Assembly: GCA_025358455.1 (NCBI GenBank)
Contig: JANYJP010000024.1
Coordinates: 1 to 39,814 of the forward strand
Direction: 5' to 3'
Length of the DNA: 39,814 nt
Source: Bacteroidales bacterium
Lineage (GTDB): Bacteria; Bacteroidota; Bacteroidia; Bacteroidales; VadinHA17
Below the pieces are notes generated by a model that saw only the letters and a list, made by a program, of their open reading frames with translations, ran no database searches and was not told the DNA's origin. The translations under genes were made by a program, and so were the position numbers. Below, piece after piece: positions 1 to 8,469 of the stretch (positions are counted from its first letter, which is position 1; each line of letters opens with the position of its first letter).

Positions 1-5
1 CCATG

Positions 6-1232
6 TTATTCCTTTGTTAATATTTCATTCAATTCTCGCCTTGTCTCCAGATCAAATCCCTCCAAGTATGCCTGAGTTGTGGTTATGCTGCTGTGGCCAA
101 GCTGTTCTGATATAAATTCCGCACTGGCACCACCACGAAGCAAATTAGATGCGTAGGAATGTCTTGCGCTGTATGTACTGATATGCGGCAAACCGGCTTC
201 CTTAGCGATAATCTTTAAATGTTTATTCATTAACCGGGTTACATTCTGGCATACGGTTCTAATTTCATCGCCATTAAGACCGTCCTGCATATAACCAAAA
301 ATATACCTATTGTCCCGGCATCCCCACTTATTGATAATGTTTTGCATCTGTACCAATATTGGTGCTTTAATGGGTTTTTTATCATCTTTAGTATTTACTG
401 TTTTCGCCCGGATGAACTCTATTTCATTATTGACTATATCGCTCCATTTCAAACTAACTAAGTCTTTTACATTGATGCCGTTTGTCATATATGAGAAATA
501 CCACAAATCCCTCATCTTGTCTGTTGTGCTGCCATTGATAACAGGATGATTCATGAGTACGCCGTTAATCTGATTTTTACTTAATGCCATTTTACGGCCT
601 GAACCTTTTGGAATTTTATATTTATCAAAAGGATGATTTGTTTCTGAAATATTAAATATAGCTCGCAAACTTCTCAGGTACATTGAAACAGTTGTATATC
701 GGTTCCCCACTTCAATCATACTATTCTCATATCCCTGCAACCATGCTTTATTGATCCGGGAGAAAGGTAATACCTGATTGTCATTATTAAACTTAATAAG
801 GCTGTTCATTGCGCATTTATAAGTTATGGCTGTACCTACCTGCCCCCTGCTCCTTAACTCGCTAATTTGTGCCTCAAATGCAGAAATAACATTATTTTTG
901 TCACCACGCCCCAGACGTTTATCGAGCAAACCAAAACTGAATTTGTTTTTATCAACCATTTCGCCTATATGGTCAGCAATAATTTTATACTGTGATTGAA
1001 TTTTTTTTCGTGTGCCGATAAGATTTTTATCTTTTATCGCTGTGAAGATCCTTTGCCAGTCAAAACTACTCAATGCAAATCCTGTATTAACATACTTCCT
1101 TTCTCTTCTAAAAGTGATTCTGAATTTAACCGGAAACAATCCATCTTTTTTAGCTCTCCTGTCATCAAAGAATATAACTCCGGTAACTTGACCCCAGGTC
1201 AAAGGATTAAAAGTGTGTGCAAATTCTGCCAT
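6..1232 (-). CDS. Tyrosine recombinase (integrase), Bacteroidetes type
   Basis: Site-specific recombinase that would integrate and excise the mobile element whose right end lies here. The N-terminal ~110 residues resemble the arm-binding domain, followed by a SAM-like core-binding domain and a C-terminal catalytic domain. Counting from the in-frame TTG at 1253, the catalytic ARH motif has R364, the GHSS motif has H387 and the nucleophile is Y396. The usual first Arg and the His of HxxR are replaced (NGINVKDL and TYSARH), which is common in Bacteroidetes integrases. I start at ATG 1232 because a TATCTTTG box (1251-1258) overlaps the upstream TTG, so that TTG would lie in the promoter. The gene reads away from the tRNA 3' fragment at 1378-1424, the normal layout for an integrase beside its own att site. 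Confidence 0.9.
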   Translation of the reverse strand: MAEFAHTFNPLTWGQVTGVIFFDDRRAKKDGLFPVKFRITFRRERKYVNTGFALSSFDWQRIFTAIKDKNLIGTRKKIQSQYKIIADHIGEMVDKNKFSFGLLDKRLGRGDKNNVISAFEAQISELRSRGQVGTAITYKCAMNSLIKFNNDNQVLPFSRINKAWLQGYENSMIEVGNRYTTVSMYLRSLRAIFNISETNHPFDKYKIPKGSGRKMALSKNQINGVLMNHPVINGSTTDKMRDLWYFSYMTNGINVKDLVSLKWSDIVNNEIEFIRAKTVNTKDDKKPIKAPILVQMQNIINKWGCRDNRYIFGYMQDGLNGDEIRTVCQNVTRLMNKHLKIIAKEAGLPHISTYSARHSYASNLLRGGASAEFISEQLGHSSITTTQAYLEGFDLETRRELNEILTKE

Positions 1233-1258
1233 GGTTACGCTATTTGCACACAAAGATA
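1214..1258 (-). promoter_or_regulatory. Integrase promoter (-7 box) and inverted-repeat operator candidate
   Basis: On the minus strand TATCTTTG (1258 to 1251) matches the Bacteroidetes -7 consensus TAnnTTTG. A perfect 11-bp inverted repeat, TGTGTGCAAAT at 1214-1224 and ATTTGCACACA at 1242-1252, flanks the start codon at 1230-1232 and touches the -7 box. That position suits autorepression or recombinase/excisionase binding. I see no clear -33 TTG element. The promoter role is inferred. Confidence 0.45.
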
Positions 1259-1377
1259 TAATATAAGTATCAATAAATAAAATATAATCAAAGTATTTTA
1301 TTAACTTTGCTCACTGATATTCATGTATTTACAAACACTTATAAAATTAAGTCAAAATATATAGAAACATGGCGTTT

Positions 1378-1424
1378 TATGCCTTACAAGCAGAGGGTCG
1401 GCGGTTCGAACCCGTCAACCCCCA
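1378..1424 (+). other. 3' half of tRNA-Val(UAC): attachment site of the element
   Basis: The segment folds as the 3' half of a tRNA: anticodon loop CTTACAA with anticodon TAC at 1385-1387, variable loop GGGTC, T-stem GGCGG/CCGTC around loop TTCGAAC, acceptor strand AACCCCC and discriminator A at 1424. No D-arm or 5' acceptor strand precedes it, so this is not a complete tRNA gene. Elements that integrate into the 3' end of a tRNA leave this half at the end away from the rebuilt tRNA. With the integrase immediately to the left and a tRNA-type terminator immediately to the right, the element lies to the left and the ancestral chromosome to the right. Confidence 0.8.
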
Positions 1425-1549
1425 CAACACTAAAACCGGTCACGACAGTGGCCGGTTTTTATTTTTGAGGGACGTTCCAGGCTCGCCTGGATAAGGACTT
1501 CAAAAATAAAAGCAGGACTCTGCGCAGCAGAGGACGGTTTTAGTGTTGT
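1424..1549. repeat. Inverted repeat with 15-bp arms beyond the tRNA fragment
   Basis: ACAACACTAAAACCG at 1424-1438 is exactly the reverse complement of 1535-1549. The ~96-bp interior contains the tRNA terminator and two small hairpins, CCAGG/CCTGG and CTCTGC/GCAGAG. No coding sequence is seen. It may be a small non-autonomous repeat or a remnant of an earlier insertion. Confidence 0.6.
1432..1466 (+). terminator. Intrinsic terminator of the disrupted tRNA-Val locus
   Basis: A 12-bp stem (1432-1443 with 1448-1459, one G-U pair), a GACA loop and a following T-rich run. It starts eight bases after the tRNA 3' end and is probably the original terminator of the tRNA gene. Confidence 0.7.
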
Positions 1550-1624
1550 AAGGGCTCCAAAAACGGCTTCACTTTCGCTGTAGCTTCAGTGAACAAAGTC
1601 GCCGAAGCTGAACGTAGTGAAGCG
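1537..1624 (+). repeat. Dispersed direct repeat, copy A
   Basis: Bases 1537-1614 are repeated at 2064-2141 with only two differences in 78 bp, and similarity continues for about ten more bases as a GAAGCGA-rich tail. The unit contains an AGCTTC...GAAGCT inverted repeat. No credible reading frame is present. Confidence 0.75.
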
Positions 1625-1681
1625 AGGAATCTCCACTAGTCGTTACAGAACTTTGCAAATAATGTCATATTGTTTGTTACG

Positions 1682-1830
1682 AGATCCTTCGCTGGCGTTA
1701 CTAATGACAAACCTTTCAGTAGTACCATAATGGGATCGGGAGATCCTCCGCTGGCGTTACTAATGACAAACCTTTCAGGAGTACCATAATGGGATCGGGA
1801 GATCCTTCGCTGACGCTCAGGATGACAATG
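1682..1830. repeat. Tandem repeat, 59-bp period, two full copies plus a partial
   Basis: Units begin at 1682, 1741 and 1800, each starting AGATCCT. The first two are nearly identical, including CGCTGGCGTTACTAATGACA and GTACCATAATGGGATCGGG, and the third diverges after about 20 bp. Predicted short frames across it are translated repeat, not proteins. The motif TCTCCCGATCCCATTA recurs in opposite orientation near 14420 and 14573, so this belongs to a dispersed repeat family. Confidence 0.75.
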
Positions 1831-1845
1831 CCCTTGATGATCACA

Positions 1846-1917
1846 GGGGGCAGAAGTGGCGATTCGCAAGCGAATTGCTTACTTAAACAGGTTACTCGAA
1901 TCGTCACTTCTGCCCCC
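1846..1917. repeat. Short inverted repeat, 21-bp arms, MITE-like
   Basis: The arms at 1846-1866 (begins GGGGGCAGAAGTGGC) and 1897-1917 (ends CACTTCTGCCCCC) match at 20 of 21 positions, with the exception forming a G-U pair in RNA. The spacer is 30 bp. It could be a tiny non-autonomous element or an RNA hairpin. No target-site duplication was established. Confidence 0.6.
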
Positions 1918-2063
1918 CCATAACGATCTAATTGCCATGTCATTCCGAACGCCAGAGGCAACCCGGCAACAAAAGAATTCATATATAACTGATTCTTTTC
2001 TGAAGTAAAAACAATGGAACATTTGAATTTAGAACTGCGAAGTCAAAAGATATTTTTGCACCT

Positions 2064-2151
2064 GTTTTAGTGTTGTAAGGGCCCCAAAAACGGCTTCACT
2101 TTCGCTGTAGCTTTAGTGAACAAAGTCGCCGAAGCTGAACGAAGCGAAGCG
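2064..2151 (+). repeat. Dispersed direct repeat, copy B
   Basis: Second copy of the unit at 1537-1624, same orientation, 527 bp downstream. The two copies flank the tandem repeat and the short inverted repeat, so 1537-2151 looks like a nested repeat cluster. The rest of the gene-free stretch from 1425 to 2325 shows no gene. Confidence 0.75.
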
Positions 2152-2238
2152 AAGCCAACCCGGCAAAAATTTTAAAGTCAGTTCTTAGTTCATGGAAAAC
2201 CTGTGTTTCCGGCTTTCGGGTTATAAGAATAGAAAATA

Positions 2239-2272
2239 AAAATGCCAGAACGAATCCTGGCATTTTATTTTC
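2239..2272. terminator. Bidirectional-looking terminator downstream of the peroxiredoxin gene
   Basis: A 10-bp perfect stem, AAAATGCCAG (2239-2248) and CTGGCATTTT (2257-2266), has an A-run on one side and a T-run on the other. It could stop transcription in either direction and lies about 55 bases past the minus-strand peroxiredoxin stop. Confidence 0.7.
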
Positions 2273-2325
2273 TTATAACAAAAACGCACAAACCTGTGGA
2301 TCTTTTATAACATCATAATAAAAAA

Positions 2326-3087
2326 TTAATTACTTGCTTTTTTGAACCACATAAACCACGTAAGATTATAATAACCTTCCGGAGGAGTCTTCGTATCTTT
2401 AGCTACATCTTTTGGCGGGAAAGGTATAAGTACATCATTCCCTGCCTGCCAGTTAGCCGGAGTCATAACTTTTTCAGAAGATACTTTCTGAAGTGCAGTG
2501 ACCATTCTGATAAGTTCATCAGTATTCCTGCCAACATTCAAAGGGTAAAAATAAATTGCCTGAATTACATCACCCGGATCAATAATAAACACACCTCTTA
2601 CATCTTTGTGTGTGTTTGTAGCAGGGTGAATCATTCCATACTTCTTAGAGATGGTTAAATCCGAATCATCCACCATAGGAAATTTAATCTTCACCGGTTC
2701 ACGTTTTTTATAAGCAATCTCTTCCATCGCTTTCTTCCATTGTACATGAGTATCAAGTTTATCAGCAGAAATGCAAACCAACTTAACTCCCAGTTTGTCA
2801 AATTCGCTTTGCAGATTTGCTAATTCCAGAAGCTCTGAAGTACAAACAGGAGTAAAGTCCTGTGGATGGCTGAACAGAATTTTCCATTTACGACCAAAAT
2901 CTGTCGGGAAGTTAATTTCCCCATTGGTAGATTGACCCGTAAACGAAGGAGCGCTCTCCCCTATAAGTGGGATCTTGAAGTTTCTATCTTCCCTGGGCTT
3001 GTCCTGTTTTACATTATTAATCTCAGTTTGTGCCCACAATTGTGTTACTGAAATCATTAAAATTATAAAAAGCAAAAACTTTTTCAT
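2326..3087 (-). CDS. Exported one-Cys peroxiredoxin (Prx6-like)
   Basis: Thiol peroxidase that reduces hydrogen peroxide or organic peroxides. Residues 1-20 form a signal peptide (MKKFLLFIILMISVTQLWAQ), so the enzyme should act in the periplasm. The peroxidatic motif is DFTPVCTSEL. Prx6-family features follow: SADKLDTHVQW, FPMVDDSD, VRGVFIIDP, FYPLNVGRNTDE and the C-terminal PANWQAGNDVLIP. No Cys is seen in the C-terminal region, so it fits the one-Cys class that depends on an outside thiol for recycling. At 253 residues it is longer than a cytosolic Prx6 (~220) because of the signal peptide and a C-terminal tail. It is probably transcribed alone, with a terminator after it. Export is the unusual point, since most Prx6 proteins are cytosolic. 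Confidence 0.9.
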   Translation of the reverse strand: MKKFLLFIILMISVTQLWAQTEINNVKQDKPREDRNFKIPLIGESAPSFTGQSTNGEINFPTDFGRKWKILFSHPQDFTPVCTSELLELANLQSEFDKLGVKLVCISADKLDTHVQWKKAMEEIAYKKREPVKIKFPMVDDSDLTISKKYGMIHPATNTHKDVRGVFIIDPGDVIQAIYFYPLNVGRNTDELIRMVTALQKVSSEKVMTPANWQAGNDVLIPFPPKDVAKDTKTPPEGYYNLTWFMWFKKASN

Positions 3088-3402
3088 ACTTAATAAGATT
3101 AAATATTTCTAACTAGAATAATTAATAAAATGAAAGTAACGTCCTGTAATTACAAATAGGAAAGGTAAAAGTTCGAGTGTTACCGTGTAAATTATCCTGG
3201 AGGGAATCTAGTATCAGGATATTGACTTGATCTTAATATATTTAGAGGACTTAAATTAAAATATAATAATTGTCACTTTTGTATTATTCCACAAGATTTG
3301 CCACATGAAGGCTTTTTTATCTTTCGCACTCCCGGTCAAGGATATATTTCGAATTGTTCCTTAATGTTTTATTTACTCAACCAATTGTCGCTTGACTTTT
3401 AC
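3088..3402. other. Intergenic stretch, nothing recognised
   Basis: AT-rich spacer between the peroxiredoxin start and the hybrid kinase stop, both on the minus strand. It should hold the peroxiredoxin promoter, but I find no clear TAnnTTTG box, small gene or strong hairpin. Confidence 0.5.
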
Positions 3403-6400
3403 CTACAAGTGTTTTTTAATTACAGAAATCAATGATTCTCTATTAAAAGGTTTGGATATATAATCGTCACAACCTGCATTTATGGCTTTTTCCCTGTCAG
3501 ATTCAAAAGCATATGCAGTTTGTGCTATTACAGGTAAACCCGGTCTGAGTTTTTTAATAATCATTGTGGCTTCATAACCGTCCATCACAGGCATCTTAAT
3601 ATCCATGAGAACAAGATCAACCTGCTGGTCTGATTCACATATTCCGACAGCCTCTTTGCCGTTCCTCGCGTGGATCAGATTAAGATTCAGTGAAGACAAT
3701 AATTCTACCATCAGGAAATAATTAGTTTCTTCATCTTCAGCTACCAGAACTGTTTTCTTATGGTTTATTACTGCAATTTCAGGTTTAACTACTTTCTTGT
3801 CGCTTAGTTCGGATCTCCCGGTTTGAGTAAATGGTATATTAAAATAAAATACCGATCCTTTACCTTTTTCAGAAGTAAGCCAGATCTCCCCTCCTAATAA
3901 TTCAACGTATGCTTTTGAAATCGGAAGCCCTAATCCGGTTCCTTCATATTGCCTGGAAACGCTGCTTTCAACCTGATAAAAACGTTCAAAAATATTTGAA
4001 TATTGATCTTCTGCTATCCCTATTCCCGTGTCAGATATGTAAAATCCGAGATGATCATTTTTTTGATTATAGCCAAAGGAAATCTGTCCTTTTGTCGTAA
4101 ATTTGAATGCATTGTTCAATAAGTTTGAAAGGATTTGGCTCAGCTTGCTGCTGTCGGTCTGAATATAATCTTTTGTGTCAGCGAAAGCTGTTTCATATCT
4201 GAATTCAATTCCTTTTTCAAGGGCATTTGGATTGAACTGCTTATAAAGCTTATCAAGAAGAGGATTCAGATTAAATTCATTTTTATAGATTTTCAGTATG
4301 CCTGCTTCTATATTTGATATTTCAATAATATCACTAACGATAGCAAGAAGATGATTACTGCTCCGGGTAATGGTTTCAATGAAGGACTTCTGGTCTTCAG
4401 AATCCAGACCGGGCTCGCTCAGAAGAGCAGAAAAACCAATAATCGCATTCATAGGTGTTCTTATTTCATGAGATATATTATGGAGGAATGCCGTTTTCAG
4501 TCTGTCACTTTCTTCTGCTTTATCTCTGGCCCGAATCAGTTCTTCTTCTGCTTTTTTACGTTTTGAAATATCCCTGCAAACTATTAGTAAGCCTGTGGGA
4601 GTTCCGTTAAGATCTATCAGATGAGAAGAAGATAATTCGCCCCAGAAAACAGTTTTGTCATTTTTCAGCAGTTTATATTCCCTTGAGCCAGGAGCTATAT
4701 AACCTTCAAAAATATTTGTAACCCGCTCCATAACAACCTGATGATAATCAGGACTTACCCACGATAGGATAGATGTTCCCAGCACTTTTTCCCCGGGCGG
4801 TATTCCAAATATTTCTAAAGTTTTTATTGAAGCATAAGTGACAACACCCGCCATATCTGATGTAAAAATACCATCAGGAGATATATCAATCAGAGTGCGG
4901 TAAAATGCCTCAGATTCGATCAGTTTTTCTTCCATTCGCTTGCGATCGGTGATGTCCTGAATGGTTCCGATAAGTGATATAACATTACCATCATTATCAA
5001 AACCTAATTCGCCCAAACCGATTACCCATCTTACCTCGTTATCTGATTTACGAATAATCCTGTACTCTTTGTTAAAAGGCGTATTTCCGTTAATAACATC
5101 TTCACCAAGATAATGATTCATCATTTCCTTATCATCAGGATGTATAAGGTCCGCCCAACCCGAAACACTTCTGGAATATGTTTTATCAATTCCAAATATT
5201 TTATCGAGAACTTCGGATGATTCCCAGAAACCGGAAATAAAATCTGTTTTATATGAACCAACGGAAGCTGCACGCTGAGATTCCTTAAAGAAAAATTCGC
5301 TTTCCTTCAGGTCTATTTCAGCCTTTCTCCTTTGTATTGATATTGCAGCAATCCGGGCAAAAGAGATTAATGTTTCTTTACCGGGAGCATTTGTTCCTTT
5401 TTTAAAACCAAGCATTGTTGTTCCGTAAAATTCTCCTCCAACCACGATGGCAAGAGCATAAAAGCGATCAATTCCTGTAATTTTCCTAATCGTTTTATCA
5501 ACAAAATCCGGAATACCGCCGAAAGATAATTCTGCCAAGGAATTACTGATAGAAAAAGTTTCATTAACTATAAACTGGTAGTTTTCAGGGGAGATATAAG
5601 ATTCTGTTTCAAGAACTTTGTTTCCAAGTACTTTTATAATTTTGTTAAGAGTGGATTGGGATGATTCGATATGCTTTAAAACGACTACCTGTTTCACTTT
5701 ATCGTACTTCAGGTATACAGCCATCACAGCTCCTGAGAACTGTAACAATTGCCTTGGAAGAAATTGTTCTATGCTTTCTTTCAAAGGAAATTGAGCAAGC
5801 TCAAGAGACATTCTGTTCAGGAACTGTAACTCTTTGTTTTTTGTCTCCAGTTCTACTTCTGCTTTCTTACGCTTTGTTATATCATGGCCGGTACCCAGCA
5901 GCCCTGTTACCTGTCCATTTGAATCGTATAATGGATATTGTGAGGTAAGTAACCATCGTTCTTCGCCCTTCTTGCCAATGAAATTTTCCTCAAGATCAAT
6001 TACAGGTTTACCTGATTTTAATACGAATAGATTATTGGCATGGAAAAGTTTGCCTGTCTCTCCGGGGAATAGTTCCAAATCGGTTTTACCAATGATCTCC
6101 GCTTCTGCTTTTAATCCTAAATAACTGACATCAGCCTTGTTGGCAACAACTTTACGGCACTCTTTATCCATGATGTAAATCGTGTCGGGGAGACTATCAA
6201 TCAGAGTCCTTAGAAGATTACGCTCAACCTGAAGATTTTCCTCTATATTTTTTCGTTCACCCACTTCCGCTTTTAAATCTTCCATAAGATTCATAATAGC
6301 TTTCCTGTTCCTGTTTATCTTATCGAGTGTCTGGATCAGTTTTTTCTCAGCTCGTTTCCGCTCAGTAAGTTCTTCGGTTAATTCTATGGTTCGCTGATTA

Positions 6401-6837
6401 ACAATATCTTCAAGAATTGCTTTCTCATTTCGGATATTTTCATCAGATTTTTTAATACGAATCATAGAATTTACCAGCGCCTTCAGTTCCGATTCGTCAA
6501 CAGGAATAGACAGGAACCCATCAGCACCGGCAACAAGAGCTCTTTTCCTGTTTTCTTTAGTAGTATTGCCTGAGGTAATTAATAATACAGGTATATGTCG
6601 TAGCAATTCATCACTCTTAAGAGTAGTACAAACTTCACAACCATCAATTCCGGCCATATCAAATGAAAGAAGAAACAGGTCCGGTTTTTCAGCGTGCGAT
6701 ATCTGAATACCATTCTCCCAGGAATTAAAAGTCAATAATTCAGCATCAGGAAAAACTTTATTCAGTAATAATTTCAACTCAATAAGCTTGTCTTTGCTAG
6801 TGTCAATCGCTGCTACTTTGATATTATTTCTTACCAT
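3403..6837 (-). CDS. Hybrid sensor histidine kinase: REC-PAS-GAF-PAS-PAS-HisKA-HATPase-REC
   Basis: Cytoplasmic hybrid kinase of 1144 residues without obvious membrane segments. Approximate order: receiver 6-125, coiled coil 126-200, PAS 203-325, GAF-like 330-505, PAS 510-635, PAS 640-760, HisKA 775-845, HATPase 885-1000, receiver 1025-1144. The phosphorylated His is H790 in NISHEIRTPMN. The ATP site has NLLNNAFKFT, DTGIGI and GTGLGL. The C-terminal receiver has D1079 in LMDIKMPVMDG and the KP motif, so an intramolecular phosphorelay is likely. The N-terminal receiver is degenerate: S58 sits where the phospho-Asp should be and I111 where the Lys should be. It is the last gene of the minus-strand signalling run and starts 103 bases after the REC-PAS gene. 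Ligand and output are unknown. Confidence 0.92.
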   Translation of the reverse strand: MVRNNIKVAAIDTSKDKLIELKLLLNKVFPDAELLTFNSWENGIQISHAEKPDLFLLSFDMAGIDGCEVCTTLKSDELLRHIPVLLITSGNTTKENRKRALVAGADGFLSIPVDESELKALVNSMIRIKKSDENIRNEKAILEDIVNQRTIELTEELTERKRAEKKLIQTLDKINRNRKAIMNLMEDLKAEVGERKNIEENLQVERNLLRTLIDSLPDTIYIMDKECRKVVANKADVSYLGLKAEAEIIGKTDLELFPGETGKLFHANNLFVLKSGKPVIDLEENFIGKKGEERWLLTSQYPLYDSNGQVTGLLGTGHDITKRKKAEVELETKNKELQFLNRMSLELAQFPLKESIEQFLPRQLLQFSGAVMAVYLKYDKVKQVVVLKHIESSQSTLNKIIKVLGNKVLETESYISPENYQFIVNETFSISNSLAELSFGGIPDFVDKTIRKITGIDRFYALAIVVGGEFYGTTMLGFKKGTNAPGKETLISFARIAAISIQRRKAEIDLKESEFFFKESQRAASVGSYKTDFISGFWESSEVLDKIFGIDKTYSRSVSGWADLIHPDDKEMMNHYLGEDVINGNTPFNKEYRIIRKSDNEVRWVIGLGELGFDNDGNVISLIGTIQDITDRKRMEEKLIESEAFYRTLIDISPDGIFTSDMAGVVTYASIKTLEIFGIPPGEKVLGTSILSWVSPDYHQVVMERVTNIFEGYIAPGSREYKLLKNDKTVFWGELSSSHLIDLNGTPTGLLIVCRDISKRKKAEEELIRARDKAEESDRLKTAFLHNISHEIRTPMNAIIGFSALLSEPGLDSEDQKSFIETITRSSNHLLAIVSDIIEISNIEAGILKIYKNEFNLNPLLDKLYKQFNPNALEKGIEFRYETAFADTKDYIQTDSSKLSQILSNLLNNAFKFTTKGQISFGYNQKNDHLGFYISDTGIGIAEDQYSNIFERFYQVESSVSRQYEGTGLGLPISKAYVELLGGEIWLTSEKGKGSVFYFNIPFTQTGRSELSDKKVVKPEIAVINHKKTVLVAEDEETNYFLMVELLSSLNLNLIHARNGKEAVGICESDQQVDLVLMDIKMPVMDGYEATMIIKKLRPGLPVIAQTAYAFESDREKAINAGCDDYISKPFNRESLISVIKKHL

Positions 6838-6940
6838 AATCCGGATTTAAAAATGAATTCTGCAATTTCATTTTATCCTGGTTTAAACAATTGTTTCAAA
6901 AATCTTATGAAGTTTTTTATCTGTTTTACATCTTATTTCT

Positions 6941-7864
6941 TCATTCCACTATTTTGTACTTTTCTTCCTTTCCAAGATGTTTCATTAATGAATTCACTTC
7001 TTTTTTCAATTCTATCATTTTCATTTCCCTGTCAACAGTGAGGTCATTAAACCGCTCAAGCTCTTCTATCTTCTTTTTCAAAGCATCTTCAGCCTGTTTC
7101 AACTGGGTTATATCCTGTAAAACACAATGAGTTTGTTTAAATTCACCATCAGCTTTATGCCCGATACGTCCGTCAAATGCGGCAATCATTTCAGTTCCGT
7201 CTTTTTTAACCATTTCGAATTCGGAATGAATGCTTCCCATTTTTTTGAAAAGGGGGAATCGTTCCCTGAATCTTTCAACGAAATCCGGCGCAAGAAAATC
7301 ACCGAACCATCTGCCTATAACCTCATTATGTGAATAACCAAAAATTTCCAGCCAAGCTTCGTTTACTTCAATTATTTTACCGTCAATATCCAGCGATTGA
7401 TATCCAATTGGAGCCCGGTCAAAAAGCATTCTGAACCTCTCCTCACTTTCCTTTAGCATTCTCTCGGCTAATTCTTTCTCCTTAATCATTTCCTTATTTT
7501 TTAAAGCCGAAACTATTGATTGTCCGAGACGTGAAAGATTCTGCTTTATAATATAATCATCGGCTCCGGCTTTCATGCTTTCAACCGCTATCTCTTCGTT
7601 GATAGAGCCCGTAACCAGAATAAATGGAATACTTCTGTCAATTTCATTCTTCAGTAACAGGGCAGTCATCCCATCAAACTGGGGAAGAGAATAGTCTGAA
7701 ATTATTAATTCCGGTTTGAACGACTTAAGGGCATCAACATAGTCCTTTTTATTATCCACTAATTTCTTCTCAAATGCAATATTGTTTCTGGAAATCTCAT
7801 GCCAGATAAGTTCTGCATCGCTTTGAATGTCTTCAACAAATAATATTCTGATAGATTTTTTCAT
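6941..7864 (-). CDS. REC-PAS response regulator without an output enzyme
   Basis: Receiver at residues 6-122 with acidic residues EDIQ, phospho-Asp D57 in ISDYSLPQFDG and Lys K107 in DYIIKQN. A PAS domain follows (about 135-255, ending QDITQLKQAE), then a charged coiled coil to residue 307. There is no HisKA, HATPase, GGDEF or DNA-binding domain, so it probably passes the signal by protein contact. Bacteroidetes and cyanobacteria often carry such REC-PAS proteins beside hybrid kinases. It lies between the Rcp1-like regulator and the hybrid kinase on the same strand. The REC domain is of the subtype ending in K-Q-N-L rather than K-P. Confidence 0.88.
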   Translation of the reverse strand: MKKSIRILFVEDIQSDAELIWHEISRNNIAFEKKLVDNKKDYVDALKSFKPELIISDYSLPQFDGMTALLLKNEIDRSIPFILVTGSINEEIAVESMKAGADDYIIKQNLSRLGQSIVSALKNKEMIKEKELAERMLKESEERFRMLFDRAPIGYQSLDIDGKIIEVNEAWLEIFGYSHNEVIGRWFGDFLAPDFVERFRERFPLFKKMGSIHSEFEMVKKDGTEMIAAFDGRIGHKADGEFKQTHCVLQDITQLKQAEDALKKKIEELERFNDLTVDREMKMIELKKEVNSLMKHLGKEEKYKIVE

Positions 7865-7954
7865 AATTCTAATTTCCAGGTAACAGGCTTCGGACTTCGG
7901 GCTTCAGGCTTTCAATCACCTGACTCATGACGCACCTTGCCAGGCGCCCTTTAT

Positions 7955-8398
7955 CTATCTTAATGGTTGATTTACAAGTAGCCAGTACATACCCAGACTG
8001 CTCATTGCACTGACGAACTTATCGAAGTCGACAGGCTTAACAACATAACTATTGACACCAAGCTCATAAGCCTCTTTCATGTCGGGTTCCTCACGCGAAG
8101 AGGTGACTATCACAATAGGGATGTGTGTTGTACGCTTATCTCCTTTTACGCGTTTAAGAACTTCCAGACCACTTACTTTAGGAAGCTTAAGATCGAGTAA
8201 AACAACTTTAGGCGGGTTCTGAAAACTTCTACTTTCAAATTTGCCTCTGCAGAAAAAGAAATCAAGCGCCTCTTCTCCATCCTCTGCAACAAAGACGTTA
8301 TTTGCAAGATTGTTTTTCTTTAGGGCTCGTACTGTAAGTTCAGCATCGTGCGGATCATCTTCCACGATTAAAATTTCAACTGCATTCAGATCTTCCAT
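7955..8398 (-). CDS. Single-domain response regulator, Rcp1-like
   Basis: A stand-alone receiver of 147 residues. Key residues are acidic pocket D14/D15 in [10 protein letters not shown], phospho-Asp D69 in [14 protein letters not shown]99 and K121 in [10 protein letters not shown]. The Rcp1 family, partners of bacteriophytochrome-type kinases, shows the same long loop before the phospho-Asp strand and the LGMYWLLVN-type C-terminus. It lies 71 bases downstream of the 793-residue kinase, whose HisKA (SYSVSHDLRAPL) is of the phytochrome-like type, so that kinase is its likely partner. No effector domain is present. It may hand the phosphoryl group on or bind a target directly. Confidence 0.93.
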   Translation of the reverse strand: MEDLNAVEILIVEDDPHDAELTVRALKKNNLANNVFVAEDGEEALDFFFCRGKFESRSFQNPPKVVLLDLKLPKVSGLEVLKRVKGDKRTTHIPIVIVTSSREEPDMKEAYELGVNSYVVKPVDFDKFVSAMSSLGMYWLLVNQPLR

Positions 8399-8469
8399 AG
8401 TATTACTTGATTATAGTTGATTAATATTTAAAGTCATTTTTCAATTTTCAATAAAATGTAGTTTGGGCG

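Noticed and set aside
1378-1424. A complete tRNA gene
   Set aside because: Only the anticodon-to-3' half is present; no D-arm or 5' acceptor strand lies upstream.
1636-1982. Two overlapping minus-strand frames of 77 and 88 residues
   Set aside because: They are translations of the 59-bp tandem repeat and flanking repeats (HPERQRRIS, VLLKGLSLVTPA repeated), with no start signal or domain.
1533-2151. CRISPR array
   Set aside because: Repeats are few, long and of different types, spacing is uneven and no cas gene is near.
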